Shown here in pieces: positions 54,901-62,309 of a stretch of 64,000 nt of DNA. The notes beneath the pieces were generated by a model, which was given only the letters and a program-made list of their open reading frames with translations, did no database searches and had not been told where the DNA came from. Position numbers and translations under genes: made by a program. The stretch lies in assembly GCF_021502675.1 (NCBI RefSeq), contig NZ_JAKFHA010000004.1, forward strand, positions 247,722 to 311,721, given 5' to 3'. Origin of the DNA: Yinghuangia soli (GTDB taxonomy: Bacteria > Actinomycetota > Actinomycetes > Streptomycetales > Streptomycetaceae). How positions within the stretch are numbered: position 1 is the first letter of the stretch; each line of letters opens with the position of its first letter.

Positions 54901-55864
54901 CCGACGCGCGGGCCTGCTGGCCCATGGTCAGCAGCCCGGCCAGCAGCCGGACCGGGCCGACCAGTTGCCCCAGGTAGGTGGAGAAGGCCAGGAACGTGCC
55001 CAGCGTGATGTCGCCGCGGATGGCCAGCCAGCCGCCCAGTCCCAGCACGCCGACCTGGCCCAGCGCCGGGATCGCGGTCAGCGTGGGGGAGTAGCGGCTG
55101 TTCAGCCGGACCGCGCGCATCCGGTTCGCGAACAGCCGCTTCCCGGCGTCTTCCAGGCGGGCGACTTCCTGGCGCTCCTGGCCGAAGCCCTTGACCACCC
55201 GGACGCCGGAGACCGCGCCGTCCACGACCCCGGCGAGCGCGGCCGCTTCCTGCTGCGCCGCCCAGGTGGCCGGGAACAGCTTGCGCCGGGACAGCCGGGC
55301 GACCGCGAACAGGCCCGGGCCGACCGCGAGCGCGACCAGGGTGAGCAGCGGCGACAGGGTCAGCATGATGACCAGCGAGATGACGAACAGCAGCGCGCTG
55401 CCGGTCAGCATGGGCAGCATCGCGAGGACGCTGGAGATCATGTTGATGTCCGAGCCGGCCCGGCTGACGATCTGCCCGGTCTGCAACTCGTCCTGGCGGG
55501 CGCCGTCCAGCCGGGACAGCGCGCCGAAGACCTGGGTGCGCAGGTCGTACTGCACCTCGAGGGAGAGCCGGCCGCCGATGTAGCGCCGCACGTACGCCGC
55601 GGCGAAGGCGATCACCGCGGCCCCGACCAGCAGCGCGGCCAGCGGCGCGAACGAGCTGCGGTCCCCGGCCACCGCGTCGTCGATCACCGCGCGCTGCACC
55701 AGCGGCACGAACGCGGTCACCGACATGCCGACCATGGACGCCCCGAACGCCCACAGCACGCTGCTCTTGTGCTGCCAGCAGGCGGCCAGGATGCGGCGCA
55801 GCCACCCGCGCCCGGAAGCGGCGCGCGGGGGCTCGGAGGCGGCGGGCGCCGCAGCGGTGGTCAC
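51995..55864 (-). CDS. Fused (two half-transporter) ABC exporter
   Basis: A 1289-residue protein with two complete ABC exporter halves: TMD1 (about 25-330), NBD1 (350-585), an Ala/Gly linker (about 590-700), TMD2 (705-1010) and NBD2 (1035-1285). NBD1 has GTSGSGKST (384-392), LSGGQ (488-492) and a Walker B followed by Asp, LLLDDATSAVD (D513 in place of the catalytic Glu). NBD2 has GETGAGKST (1080-1088), variant signature LSAGQ (1184-1188), LLLDEATAALD (E1209) and H1240. So one of the two composite ATP sites should be degenerate. The layout recalls Rv0194 of Mycobacterium tuberculosis, a multidrug exporter. It starts with a GTG preceded by AAAGG. Confidence 0.9.
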   Translation of the reverse strand: MTTAAAPAASEPPRAASGRGWLRRILAACWQHKSSVLWAFGASMVGMSVTAFVPLVQRAVIDDAVAGDRSSFAPLAALLVGAAVIAFAAAYVRRYIGGRLSLEVQYDLRTQVFGALSRLDGARQDELQTGQIVSRAGSDINMISSVLAMLPMLTGSALLFVISLVIMLTLSPLLTLVALAVGPGLFAVARLSRRKLFPATWAAQQEAAALAGVVDGAVSGVRVVKGFGQERQEVARLEDAGKRLFANRMRAVRLNSRYSPTLTAIPALGQVGVLGLGGWLAIRGDITLGTFLAFSTYLGQLVGPVRLLAGLLTMGQQARASVERVYEVVDSQPLVTEKPDAVPLASCAAGLEFDGATFGYVASRPVLDGLTLAVAPGETLALVGTSGSGKSTVSMLLPRFYDVQHGAIRVDGHDVRDLTLDSLRAAIGLVAEDSFLFSDTVRANIAYGRPDATDAQVRAAARAAEADRFIAELPDGYDSVVGEQGLTLSGGQRQRIALARALITDPRILLLDDATSAVDPRIEAEIHATLRRVMAGRTTLLIAHRRSTLQLADRIAVLDRGRLVDIGTYRELDERCPLFRLLLSGPGDDAEGRDAADPHAPAPRASAAAAAEVQVDGVTPSLWQRDAAAEEGHAAAAAAEAAARSGAASIGGGPGAGGRGGAGGPGFAAMMSATPELLAQVDALPPATDEPGVDDRAARAEDPRFTLRSLLRPYRTPLLIGLLLVTLDAAAQLALPALIRAGVDRGVSDAATDAILAVSALALLVVAADWLVNVAQVRIAGRTGERLLYTLRVKTFAHLQRLGLDYYEREMSGRIMTRMTTDVDAASTFLQTGLVSAVVSLLTFFGIMAALLILDWQLALVVMSVLPILIAATVVFRKRSSAAYDDAREKVSAVNADLQENVAGMRTAQAFRREERNSARFAERSRDYYDSRLTAQRYIALYFPFGQFLSSLAAALALIVGAYRVDAGTMTAGALIAYLLYIDMFFAPIQQLSQVFDGYQQAAVGLRRIRDLLRTPTSTPAPAKPVPVPSGGLKGEVVFDDVYFAYRTAPGAADAGGKAPEAISGVSLRIAPGETVALVGETGAGKSTLVKLVARFYDVDRGAVRVDGVDVRDRDLAEFRNRLGVVPQEAYLAAGTVRDAIAYGRPDATDAEVEAAARAVGAHDAIAGLAGGYLHEVGERGRTLSAGQRQLIALARARLVDPDILLLDEATAALDLATEAAVTRAADELAERRTTLVVAHRLTTAAKADRIAVVDRGRVVETGSHEELLELGGRYAALWAAFTGVDEAA

Positions 55865-55883
55865 AACCTTTGAGTCTAGGTGC

Positions 55884-55896
55884 TTAGCCGATCTAA
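55884..55896. promoter_or_regulatory. TTAG-N5-CTAA palindrome upstream of ABC exporter
   Basis: TTAGCCGATCTAA lies 20-32 bp upstream of the exporter GTG and close to TAGACT, a possible -10. This MarR-like spaced palindrome suggests repressor control by a protein not encoded nearby. Confidence 0.45.
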
Positions 55897-55943
55897 CGAT
55901 TCCCGAAGGGCCGGGCCCGGGCGGCCGGCGGATGTGCGGGCGC

Positions 55944-56957
55944 CTACAGGTAGTCCTCCAGGCGGGCCAGCGCGAAGCCCTGCGCGGTCACCTCGCGCAG
56001 CGTCAGCCGCAGCATGTCGGTCATGCTGCCCTTCCACGTCTCCGGGCCCCGGAAGTGCGTCAGGATGATGTCGCCGGGATGGAACTTGCGGTCCCCGTAC
56101 CGGTACTCCATGCGGTCCGCGAACGCCTCCTGGTTCCACAGCGGCACCGCGGTGACCCCGCAGCTCGCCGCGGCCCGCAGCGTGGCGTCGGTGTACTCGC
56201 CGAACGGCGGCCGGAACAGGTGCGGGCGCACCCCGATCTCCTTGAGCAGGTTCTCCTGCTGGTTGCAGATCTCGCGGTGCTGGCCCTCGTCGCTCAGCTT
56301 GCGCAGGTCCTTGTGGTTGATCGTGTGGTTGTGCACCGCGACGCCCTGCGTGTGCAGGTCGCGGAAGTAGCCGTAGTTCGGGCGCGCCAGATAGTCGGTG
56401 ACGAAGGCGCTGACCGGGATGCCGAGTTCCCGGATCATGCGGGAGAACTCCGGATCCTTCTCCAGGCCGTCGTCGATGGTCAGGAAGACGACCTTGTCGG
56501 TGGTCGGCACCCGGCGGACGATGGGCGGCAGGCCCGGCTTGGTCACCACGTGCTGCCCGTTCGCGGCCAGTTCCGGCTTGGCGGCGGGCGGCGCGGGCGC
56601 GAACAGCGGCATCGCGGGCAGGCCCCAGCGCTGCGCGGCGGCCGCGCGGGCGACCCGCAGCTCCTCCTGGCGCGCCGCGGCGGCTTCGGCCGCCTTCACG
56701 GCCTGCGCGGCCTGCAGCGACCGCGCGGCTTCCGCGGCCTGGGCTTCCGCGGCCGCCTTCGCCTTCGGGTCGGCCGCACCCGGAACGGGCTTGGGAGCGA
56801 CGTCCGGACCGTCCGCGGCAGCCGACGCAGGCGCCTTGGCCTTGCGCTGAAGGCCGGGGGAGTCGTCGGGCGACGCGCATGCGGCTGCGGTGGCCGCGGC
56901 CAGGACGCACGCTGCGGCGATCCGGCGTCGGCTTCGTTCCCGGTTCGTGGGGATCAC
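55944..56957 (-). CDS. Polysaccharide deacetylase family lipoprotein
   Basis: A protein of about 337 residues: a signal peptide with lipobox (RRRIAAACVLAAATAAAC), a long Ala/Glu/Lys helical linker (about 45-130), and a NodB domain with FLTIDDG, NHTINHKDL, LFRPPFGEY and ILTHFRGPETWKG. The TIDDG form and missing proline after DDG differ from the paralogue at 6.5-7.4 kb. Metal ligands appear present, so it may deacetylate wall sugars. The start is uncertain: the GTG at 56957 lies inside a perfect GGAGGTGATCC ribosome-binding sequence, and no standard start follows it in frame before the signal peptide. Confidence 0.8.
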   Translation of the reverse strand: MIPTNRERSRRRIAAACVLAAATAAACASPDDSPGLQRKAKAPASAAADGPDVAPKPVPGAADPKAKAAAEAQAAEAARSLQAAQAVKAAEAAAARQEELRVARAAAAQRWGLPAMPLFAPAPPAAKPELAANGQHVVTKPGLPPIVRRVPTTDKVVFLTIDDGLEKDPEFSRMIRELGIPVSAFVTDYLARPNYGYFRDLHTQGVAVHNHTINHKDLRKLSDEGQHREICNQQENLLKEIGVRPHLFRPPFGEYTDATLRAAASCGVTAVPLWNQEAFADRMEYRYGDRKFHPGDIILTHFRGPETWKGSMTDMLRLTLREVTAQGFALARLEDYL

Positions 56958-57529
56958 CTCCGGTCTGCGGCATATGACCGACGATCTTTCCCCAGGCCGC
57001 GCCGCGGTGAATCGCCTGTTCACCCGTACGCCCGACATTTGCCCGGCGCCGGTACGGCGTTCGGGTGGCCGCGGCGCGGCGCAGGTGCGGACGAGGCGAC
57101 CGGGGGCGCGGAGGCACGGCGGCGCGCCGCGGTGAAGTCGGGCATCCGGCCTGCGCAGTTCGGCCTGCGCAGTTCGGGATGCGGGATCGCCGGGGGCGGG
57201 TTATAGCGGCGGTATGCCCGGACCCGGCCGGAGCGCCGAGAGGTCCGTCCCGCGGTGCCGCGACCGGCTTGCGGCGGGGCCTGCAAGGGGGTCGGGGCGG
57301 ATTCCGGAAGGGACACGGGCACCGCGCGGACGGGCGCAGGAAGTTCCCTCGTCGGAGTGAACTTGCGTGTCCTGGGCCCGATCCCGGGGCTCTGCTTCAC
57401 CCGTGCGGCGCAACGTTGCGACGGTGAAACGCGACAAAACCCTAGAGTCATGCCGCCGTCACGCGGGGTGACGGGTCACGGTGCCGGAGTCCCGGGTGGA
57501 ACGGCATCGCGCTCGAGGAGGAAACAGGC
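56958..57529. other. 570-bp gene-poor gap
   Basis: No supported gene. A 14-bp tandem repeat (CCTGCGCAGTTCGG, about 57149-57176) is present. The right end (GTGAAACGCGACAAAACCC, TAGAGT) is A/T-richer and probably holds the promoter of the small secreted peptide gene. Confidence 0.5.
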
Positions 57530-57730
57530 ATGAGGTTCGGATTCCGACGAGCGGCCGTCCTGGCCGTCGCGGTGTTCTTCGGCTCGATGGCGTCGTTGTA
57601 CGTCCCGGCCGCGCGGGCGTCCCAACTCCCGCGGGTGCCGCGGGTGCCGGATCCGTTCCTGCCGGCGTACTTCGCCTTGCCCTTCCCCGGGCCGCTGTGG
57701 ACCGTCTCCGGGACGGCTTCCTTCGGCTGA
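57530..57730 (+). CDS. Small secreted peptide candidate
   Basis: A 66-residue frame with a strong ribosome site (GAGGAGG, eight bases upstream). It encodes a signal peptide (MRFGFRRAAVLAVAVFFGSM... ending AARAS) followed by about 35 residues rich in Pro and aromatic residues (RVPRVPDPFLPAYFALPFPG, then PLWTVSGTASFG). No cysteines, so no disulfide. I do not recognise a family. A real gene is likely from the start signal and secretion signal, but it is short, and the adjacent homopolymer tract raises the question of sequence accuracy. Confidence 0.5.
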   Translation: MRFGFRRAAVLAVAVFFGSMASLYVPAARASQLPRVPRVPDPFLPAYFALPFPGPLWTVSGTASFG

Positions 57731-58059
57731 TCCGTTCGTCCTGCCTCCGCTGCTGCGCCGCCCTCCGCGGCGGGCCCTCACCGCGAACAACGCGGGACGG
57801 CCTGGTCAGGACACGGTCCGCAGCGTCGAAAGGCTGTTCCCGGGACGCCAATCCACCGATCGGCGGAGTACGGAGCCGGGCGGCAGGGCCCGGCGCCGGC
57901 CCGTCGGCAGGGTACGGCGGCATCCGAGACTGCCGGAGCGGGGGGGGGGGGGGCGCGGCGGGGGGGGCGGCGCGCCGAGAGCGGGAGCGGGGGGCCCCCG
58001 CCCCGCGGGCCCCCCCCCCCCCCCCCCGGCCCCCCCCCCCGCTCCGCGTTTCCGGGTCG
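57731..58059. other. Gap containing a long poly-G/poly-C tract
   Basis: The first 200 bp show no gene. From about 57941 to 58040 the sequence becomes runs of G and then C broken by short mixed segments. This looks like low-quality consensus or a join artefact, not a natural element. Gene order across it should not be trusted without read evidence. Confidence 0.6.
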
Positions 58060-58332
58060 TCAGGCCGCGCCGGCCTCCGGGGCGGATTCGACCGCGAGCA
58101 GTTCCTCGGCCAGCGCCGAGAGGTCCAGGTCCAGCACCTTGGCGAGCTGCGCCACGGTGAAGAACGCGGGCAGCGCGATCGCGCCGCGCTCGATCTTGCG
58201 CAACGTGTCCAGCGGCACGCCGGACTCCGCGGACACCTGGGCGGCGCTGCGCCGGCCGCGCGCCTCGCGCAGCACCTGGCCCAGCACCCGGCCGCGGTCG
58301 CGCTGTTCGTCGGTCAGAGGGGTACGCACCAT
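58060..58332 (-). CDS. Small XRE-family helix-turn-helix regulator
   Basis: A 90-residue DNA-binding protein. The helix-turn-helix covers VLREARGRRSAAQVSAESGV and PLDTLRKIERGAIALPAFFT. The C-terminal region (VAQLAKVLDLDLSALAEELL) is a leucine-rich helix likely for dimerisation. It appears leaderless: TATAAT ends seven bases before the ATG at 58332 (a GTG at 58338 is an alternative). It is divergent from map with three phased repeats between, its probable operators. Confidence 0.8.
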   Translation of the reverse strand: MVRTPLTDEQRDRGRVLGQVLREARGRRSAAQVSAESGVPLDTLRKIERGAIALPAFFTVAQLAKVLDLDLSALAEELLAVESAPEAGAA

Positions 58333-58339
58333 GCCCACG

Positions 58340-58390
58340 ATTATATGGCCTGTATTCTTTGGCAGGTATTCTTTGGTGTGTATTATTTGG
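58340..58390. promoter_or_regulatory. XRE/map divergent promoter with three phased repeats
   Basis: On the plus strand TATTCTTTGG (58353-58362), TATTCTTTGG (58367-58376) and TATTATTTGG (58381-58390) repeat exactly every 14 bp. On the minus strand a perfect TATAAT (58345-58340) drives the regulator. On the plus strand TTTGGC (58358-58363), 17 bases and TATTAT (58381-58386) could drive map. The block is unusually A/T-rich for this genome. The repeats overlap both promoters, so the small regulator probably controls both genes. Confidence 0.65.
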
Positions 58391-58463
58391 CCATACGCGA
58401 ATGCGGTGGGCTGCCCGACGACGGGCCCGTGGCCCGGATCGACGAGGCAGAGAGAAGGCAGAG

Positions 58464-59231
58464 ATGGTGTCCCTGAAAAGTGCGGCGGAGCTCGACCTGA
58501 TGCGGGCCGCGGGGCGCGTGGTGGCGGAGACGCTCGCCGCGGTCGCCGCGGCCGCCCGACCCGGCGTCACCCTCGCCGAGCTTGATGCGCTCGCCGCCGC
58601 GCACATCCGGGCCGCGGGTGCCGAGCCGTCGTTCCTGGGCTACCGCCCGCACGCCTCGCTGCCGCCGTTCCCCGGCGTGCTGTGCCTGTCGGTCGACGAG
58701 GTCGTCGTGCACGGCATCCCGGACGGCCGCGTACTGCGCGGCGGGGACCTGCTGTCCGTGGACTGCGGCGCGATCGTCCGCGGCTACCACGGCGACGCCG
58801 CCGTCACCGTCGAGGTCGGCGCGGTCGACGCCGCGGGCCGGCGGCTCGCCGAGGCGACCCGCGAGGCGCTCGACGCGGCCGTCGCGGTGATGGTCCCGGG
58901 CGCGCGCCTGGGCGATGTGGCGTACGCGGTGCAGGAAGTGGCCCGCTCGTACGGCTACGGCATCCTGGCCGACCACGGCGGGCACGGCATCGGCACCGCG
59001 ATGCACGAGGACCCGCACGTGCCCAACACCGGGCGGCCCGGGCGCGGTTACCGGCTGCGCGAGGGGCTGGTGCTGGCCATCGAGCCGATGTTCCTCGAAG
59101 GCGGCCGGGACGACTACCGGGTGCTGCCCGACCGCTGGACCATCGCGACCGCCGACGGCACGCGTGCGGCGCACTTCGAGCACACCGTCGCGGTGACCGC
59201 CGACGGACCGCTGGTCCTCACTGCGGCCTGA
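58464..59231 (+). CDS. map: Type I methionyl aminopeptidase
   Basis: A 255-residue cytosolic metalloprotease that removes the N-terminal methionine from nascent proteins. All expected residues are present: H83, D100 in SVDCGA, D111 in HGDAAV, H174 in GGHGIGTAMHEDPHVPN, E207 in AIEPMF and E239 in FEHTVA. The length is normal for a bacterial type Ia enzyme. Streptomycetes usually have more than one map gene; whether this is the main one is unknown. The ATG at 58464 has GAAGG upstream. Transcribed divergently from a small XRE regulator. Confidence 0.93.
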   Translation: MVSLKSAAELDLMRAAGRVVAETLAAVAAAARPGVTLAELDALAAAHIRAAGAEPSFLGYRPHASLPPFPGVLCLSVDEVVVHGIPDGRVLRGGDLLSVDCGAIVRGYHGDAAVTVEVGAVDAAGRRLAEATREALDAAVAVMVPGARLGDVAYAVQEVARSYGYGILADHGGHGIGTAMHEDPHVPNTGRPGRGYRLREGLVLAIEPMFLEGGRDDYRVLPDRWTIATADGTRAAHFEHTVAVTADGPLVLTAA

Positions 59232-59251
59232 CCGGGGCCTGAATGCAGCCT

Positions 59252-59277
59252 GACCGGGCCCGACCGCGGGCCCGGTC
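59252..59277. terminator. Bidirectional terminator
   Basis: A perfect 11-bp stem (59252-59262 with 59267-59277) and 4-nt loop between the convergent map and SDR genes. Confidence 0.75.
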
Positions 59278-59290
59278 GGGCGCGCCGGGC

Positions 59291-60028
59291 TCACATGCCG
59301 CGGCCGCCGGTGACCTCGACGACCGTGCCGGTGATGTAGCTGGCCAGGTCGGACGCCAGGAACAGCACCGCGTTGGCCACCTCGACCGGTTCGCCGGCGC
59401 GCTGCAGCGGGACCTCGCGCTCCTTGGCGTCCCAGATGTCCTGCCGCATCGCCTCGGTCATCGCGGTGCGGATCAGGCCGGGCTGCACCGCGTTCACGCG
59501 CACGCCCAAGTGCCCGAGCTCCTTGGCGGCGGCCTTGGTCAGACCCACGATGCCGGCCTTCGCCGCGCTGTAGTTGGTCTGCCCGGGCAGGCCGATCTTG
59601 CCGGACAGCGACGAGATGTTCACGATCGAGCCGCGGCCCTGCTCGCGCATCACCAGCGAGGCCGCGCGGGTGCCCAGCCAGGTGCCCCGCAGGTGCACGT
59701 CGATCACGGTGTCGAAGTCGTCCAGGGTCATCTTGCGCAGCGTCGCGTCGCGCGTGACACCGGCGTTGTTGACGAAGATGTCGAGCGCGCCGTAGGTGTC
59801 CACGCAGGTGCGGACCAGGTCGTCCACCTGCTCGGGGACCGTCACGTCGCACGCCACGCCGACCGCGGAGGCGCCCTCCGCGGCCAGCTGCGCGGCGGCC
59901 GCCGCGGCGGCGTCCCCGTCGCGGTCGCCGATCACCACGCGCGCGCCGTTCGCGCAGAACACCCGGGCGATCTCCAGGCCGATGCCCTGAGCCGCTCCGG
60001 TCACCACCGCACCGCGTCCTTCGAGCAT
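59291..60028 (-). CDS. 3-oxoacyl-ACP-reductase-like SDR
   Basis: A 245-residue classical [11 protein letters not shown] (10-17), NNAG near 88-91, serine in [17 protein letters not shown] and [20 protein letters not shown] supply the full catalytic set. The overall sequence, including IRTAMTEAM, ...[12 protein letters not shown], is FabG-like, so reduction of a 3-oxoacyl thioester with NADPH is likely, though many FabG-like proteins act on other ketones. The ATG at 60028 has GGGAGG upstream. It is divergent from another SDR gene. Confidence 0.88.
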   Translation of the reverse strand: MLEGRGAVVTGAAQGIGLEIARVFCANGARVVIGDRDGDAAAAAAAQLAAEGASAVGVACDVTVPEQVDDLVRTCVDTYGALDIFVNNAGVTRDATLRKMTLDDFDTVIDVHLRGTWLGTRAASLVMREQGRGSIVNISSLSGKIGLPGQTNYSAAKAGIVGLTKAAAKELGHLGVRVNAVQPGLIRTAMTEAMRQDIWDAKEREVPLQRAGEPVEVANAVLFLASDLASYITGTVVEVTGGRGM

Positions 60029-60183
60029 GGCCGTCCTCCCGTGGCCCGCCGGGCGCCCGGCGGTTCGACTCTGTCAGTTGTCTCGGTCGGGCCGGTACGG
60101 GCGGCACCAGCGTACTGACGGCTTGTCAGCGCCGGACGCGTGGCGCATAGTGCATGATTGAGTCAAGCATCTGAGGAGCTGCC

Positions 60184-61104
60184 ATGCCCACGTACGGACC
60201 CGACACCACCACCGACGAGGTCATCGCCGGCATCGACCTGACCGGCCGGACCGCCGTCGTCACCGGCGGGACCTCCGGGCTCGGCCTGCACACGGCCGGC
60301 GTGCTCGCGGACGCCGGGGCGCACGTCGTCCTCACCGCCCGGGACGAGGAGAAGGGCGCCGCCGCGGTCGCCGAACTCGCGGGCGAGGGCCGCTCGGTCG
60401 AGGCCGGCGTACTCGACCTGACCGCGCTGGCCTCGGTGCGCACCTTCGCGGCCTGGCTGCTGGAGCGCCACCCGCGCATCGACCTGCTGGTCAACAACGC
60501 GGGCGTCATGGCCACCCCGTTCGGGCACACCGCGGACGGCTTCGAGCTGCAGTTCGGCACCAACCACCTCGGGCACTTCCTGCTCACCAACCTGCTCGTG
60601 CCCGCACTGCGCCGCGGCGCGCCGGCCCGCGTGGTCAACCTCAGCTCGGCCGGCCACGTCGCGAGCGACATCCTGTGGGACGACCCGAACTTCGCGCAGA
60701 CCGAGTACCACCCGTGGACCGCGTACGGGCAGTCCAAGACGGCCAATGTGCTCTTCACCGTCGAATTGGACCGGCGCCTTGCCGGGCACGGCGTGCGCGC
60801 GTACGCCGTGCACCCGGGCATGATCCGCACCAACCTCGGGCGCTACATGAACCGCGAGCAGGGCGCCGCCCTGCAGTCCAAGGTCACCCGGGCCAACATG
60901 CCCGCGATGAAGTCCGTGCCGGCCGGCGCGGCCACCCAGGTCTGGGCCGCCACCGCACCCGAACTCGCCGACCAGGGCGGCGTCTACCTGGAGGACTGCG
61001 GCGTCAGCGCCAAGCACGCCGCCTGGGCGCGCGACCCGGAGTCGGCGGTCCGGCTGTGGACGCTGTCCGAGGAGTTCGTCGGGGAGAAGTTCCCCGAGGT
61101 GTGA
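60184..61104 (+). CDS. SDR family oxidoreductase (retinol-dehydrogenase-like)
   Basis: A 306-residue SDR of the group related to retinol/WW-domain oxidoreductases. It has TGGTSGLG (27-34), NNAGVMATPF, the serine in VVNLSSAGHVA and YGQSKTANVLF with Tyr and Lys. The long C-terminal part (MIRTNLGRYMNREQ...EFVGEKFPEV) is typical of this group. The substrate is unknown. The start at 60184 has GAGGAG upstream. It ends about 40 bp before a strong hairpin. Confidence 0.88.
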   Translation: MPTYGPDTTTDEVIAGIDLTGRTAVVTGGTSGLGLHTAGVLADAGAHVVLTARDEEKGAAAVAELAGEGRSVEAGVLDLTALASVRTFAAWLLERHPRIDLLVNNAGVMATPFGHTADGFELQFGTNHLGHFLLTNLLVPALRRGAPARVVNLSSAGHVASDILWDDPNFAQTEYHPWTAYGQSKTANVLFTVELDRRLAGHGVRAYAVHPGMIRTNLGRYMNREQGAALQSKVTRANMPAMKSVPAGAATQVWAATAPELADQGGVYLEDCGVSAKHAAWARDPESAVRLWTLSEEFVGEKFPEV

Positions 61105-61144
61105 CCGGGGCCGGCCGCCCACGCGACCGGCCGGAAGGCGAAGC

Positions 61145-61177
61145 GGGCCCGCAGACGGGGGGAATGTCTGCGGGCCC
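61145..61177 (+). terminator. Terminator after SDR gene
   Basis: A perfect 12-bp stem GGGCCCGCAGAC / GTCTGCGGGCCC (61145-61156, 61166-61177) with a 9-nt loop. The remaining gap to 61661 holds no supported gene; a TTGGCC / GGCCAA pair near 61480-61510 is the only other structure noted. Confidence 0.75.
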
Positions 61178-61661
61178 ACCCCATTCCGGGGGCGCGCTGG
61201 GGGGAGGTGCGCGCCTCTCCGGATCTCCCGCCGAGCCGGCCGAGCCGCCGGCGGGGGTCCCGGGCGATCCGCCGAGCGGACCGGGTGCCGAGATCCTACG
61301 CATCCACGATGCCCGACGCGCGACCCCTGCCGCTGAAGGACGGGCGTTTTCGGGCCGTGCCGGAAGCGCGCGGCGGGCCATGGCGGACCGGGGTGGCGCG
61401 CCGGGCCGGTGCCGCATCCGGCACCGGTGGCCCGGGCGGGGAGCCGCACGCGAATTGGCCCAGGCCACTGTGCGGCGATTGGCCCTTTGATCTTGTGACT
61501 CGAAGGCCAAGACTGGAGCCATCCGAGGGCGGGAGCGGGCCGATCCGGAATATCGGCCCGTGTTCGCGGCCCCGACGTGCGTGCACGGCTTGCCGCCGCG
61601 ACCGCACCGACGGGCCCGCTTCCGCGAGTTCCCCGGATGCCAGGTGGGGAGGCAGGTCGAA

Positions 61662-62003
61662 ATGGAGTCCGCAGTCGGCTTTCTGTGCATAGGTTTCCTG
61701 GTGGCCCTCGCGGTCCTCGGCCCGTTCTTCGGAGCGGACAGCCGGGACGGCCGCGACTGGCGGCCGACGGGCCGCCGCGCGGCAGCCCGGACAGGCCGGG
61801 TGCGCGCCCTGGCCAAGCGCCAGGTGGTGCTCTGGGACGCGTACCTGACGGCCGATCAGCCGTGGCGCGAGCGCGGACCGCTGCGCTGGCGCCGGGCCGG
61901 CGGCGCCTGGGTGCTCGACGGCGACACGCCGCCCGCGGCCCCGGCGGACCGCGACGGCGACCCGGAGGGCCTCCGCATCGGCCCGCCGCGCGACGGGTCC
62001 TGA
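61662..62003 (+). CDS. Small membrane-associated protein
   Basis: A 113-residue protein with one N-terminal hydrophobic helix (VGFLCIGFLVALAVLGPFFG) and a basic cytosolic part (RRAAARTGRVRALAKRQVVL) ending in an acidic tail. Function unknown; similar small proteins with a WDAYL-like motif (here VVLWDAYLTADQPW) occur in streptomycetes. A GGGGAGG site lies 10 bases upstream of the ATG. It stands alone. Confidence 0.65.
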   Translation: MESAVGFLCIGFLVALAVLGPFFGADSRDGRDWRPTGRRAAARTGRVRALAKRQVVLWDAYLTADQPWRERGPLRWRRAGGAWVLDGDTPPAAPADRDGDPEGLRIGPPRDGS

Positions 62004-62309
62004 CCCGCCCGCACACTCCTGCCCGGTGATCGCAGGCCGACTACCCAACCCCGGTCGGCCCGCGGTCACCGGGCAGGTCCGTCTCCGGACCGCCCCGCGG
62101 ACTCCCGTGCCGGGACCGCAGATACCGCGCATTCGCGGCGCAATCGCCCAGCTGCGTGCACGGCCGCAGTCGTTCGAGTGATCTACGCGCCGGGCGCACT
62201 CCCGATGGCGCCTGCGCAGCGCTAGCATCCGCGCGTACGACCGACCGGGCACACCGTGAGCTGCGACGCCGTCCGGTTCCGGATGCAGCCCACGGGGGGT
62301 CCCCAGCAC
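62004..62309. other. 306-bp gap before surface protein gene
   Basis: No gene seen. GCTAGCAT near 62220 could hold a -10 element (TAGCAT) for the surface protein gene, which would give a leader of about 80 nt. Confidence 0.4.

Noticed and set aside
51593-55873. 1426-codon plus-strand frame over the ABC exporter
   Set aside because: Complement of the exporter gene; the product is low-complexity His/Arg/Gln-rich sequence without motifs.
57941-58046. Natural G-quadruplex or telomere-like element
   Set aside because: The mirrored poly-G and poly-C runs and the similar tract at the window start fit a sequence artefact better; no telomere palindromes are visible.
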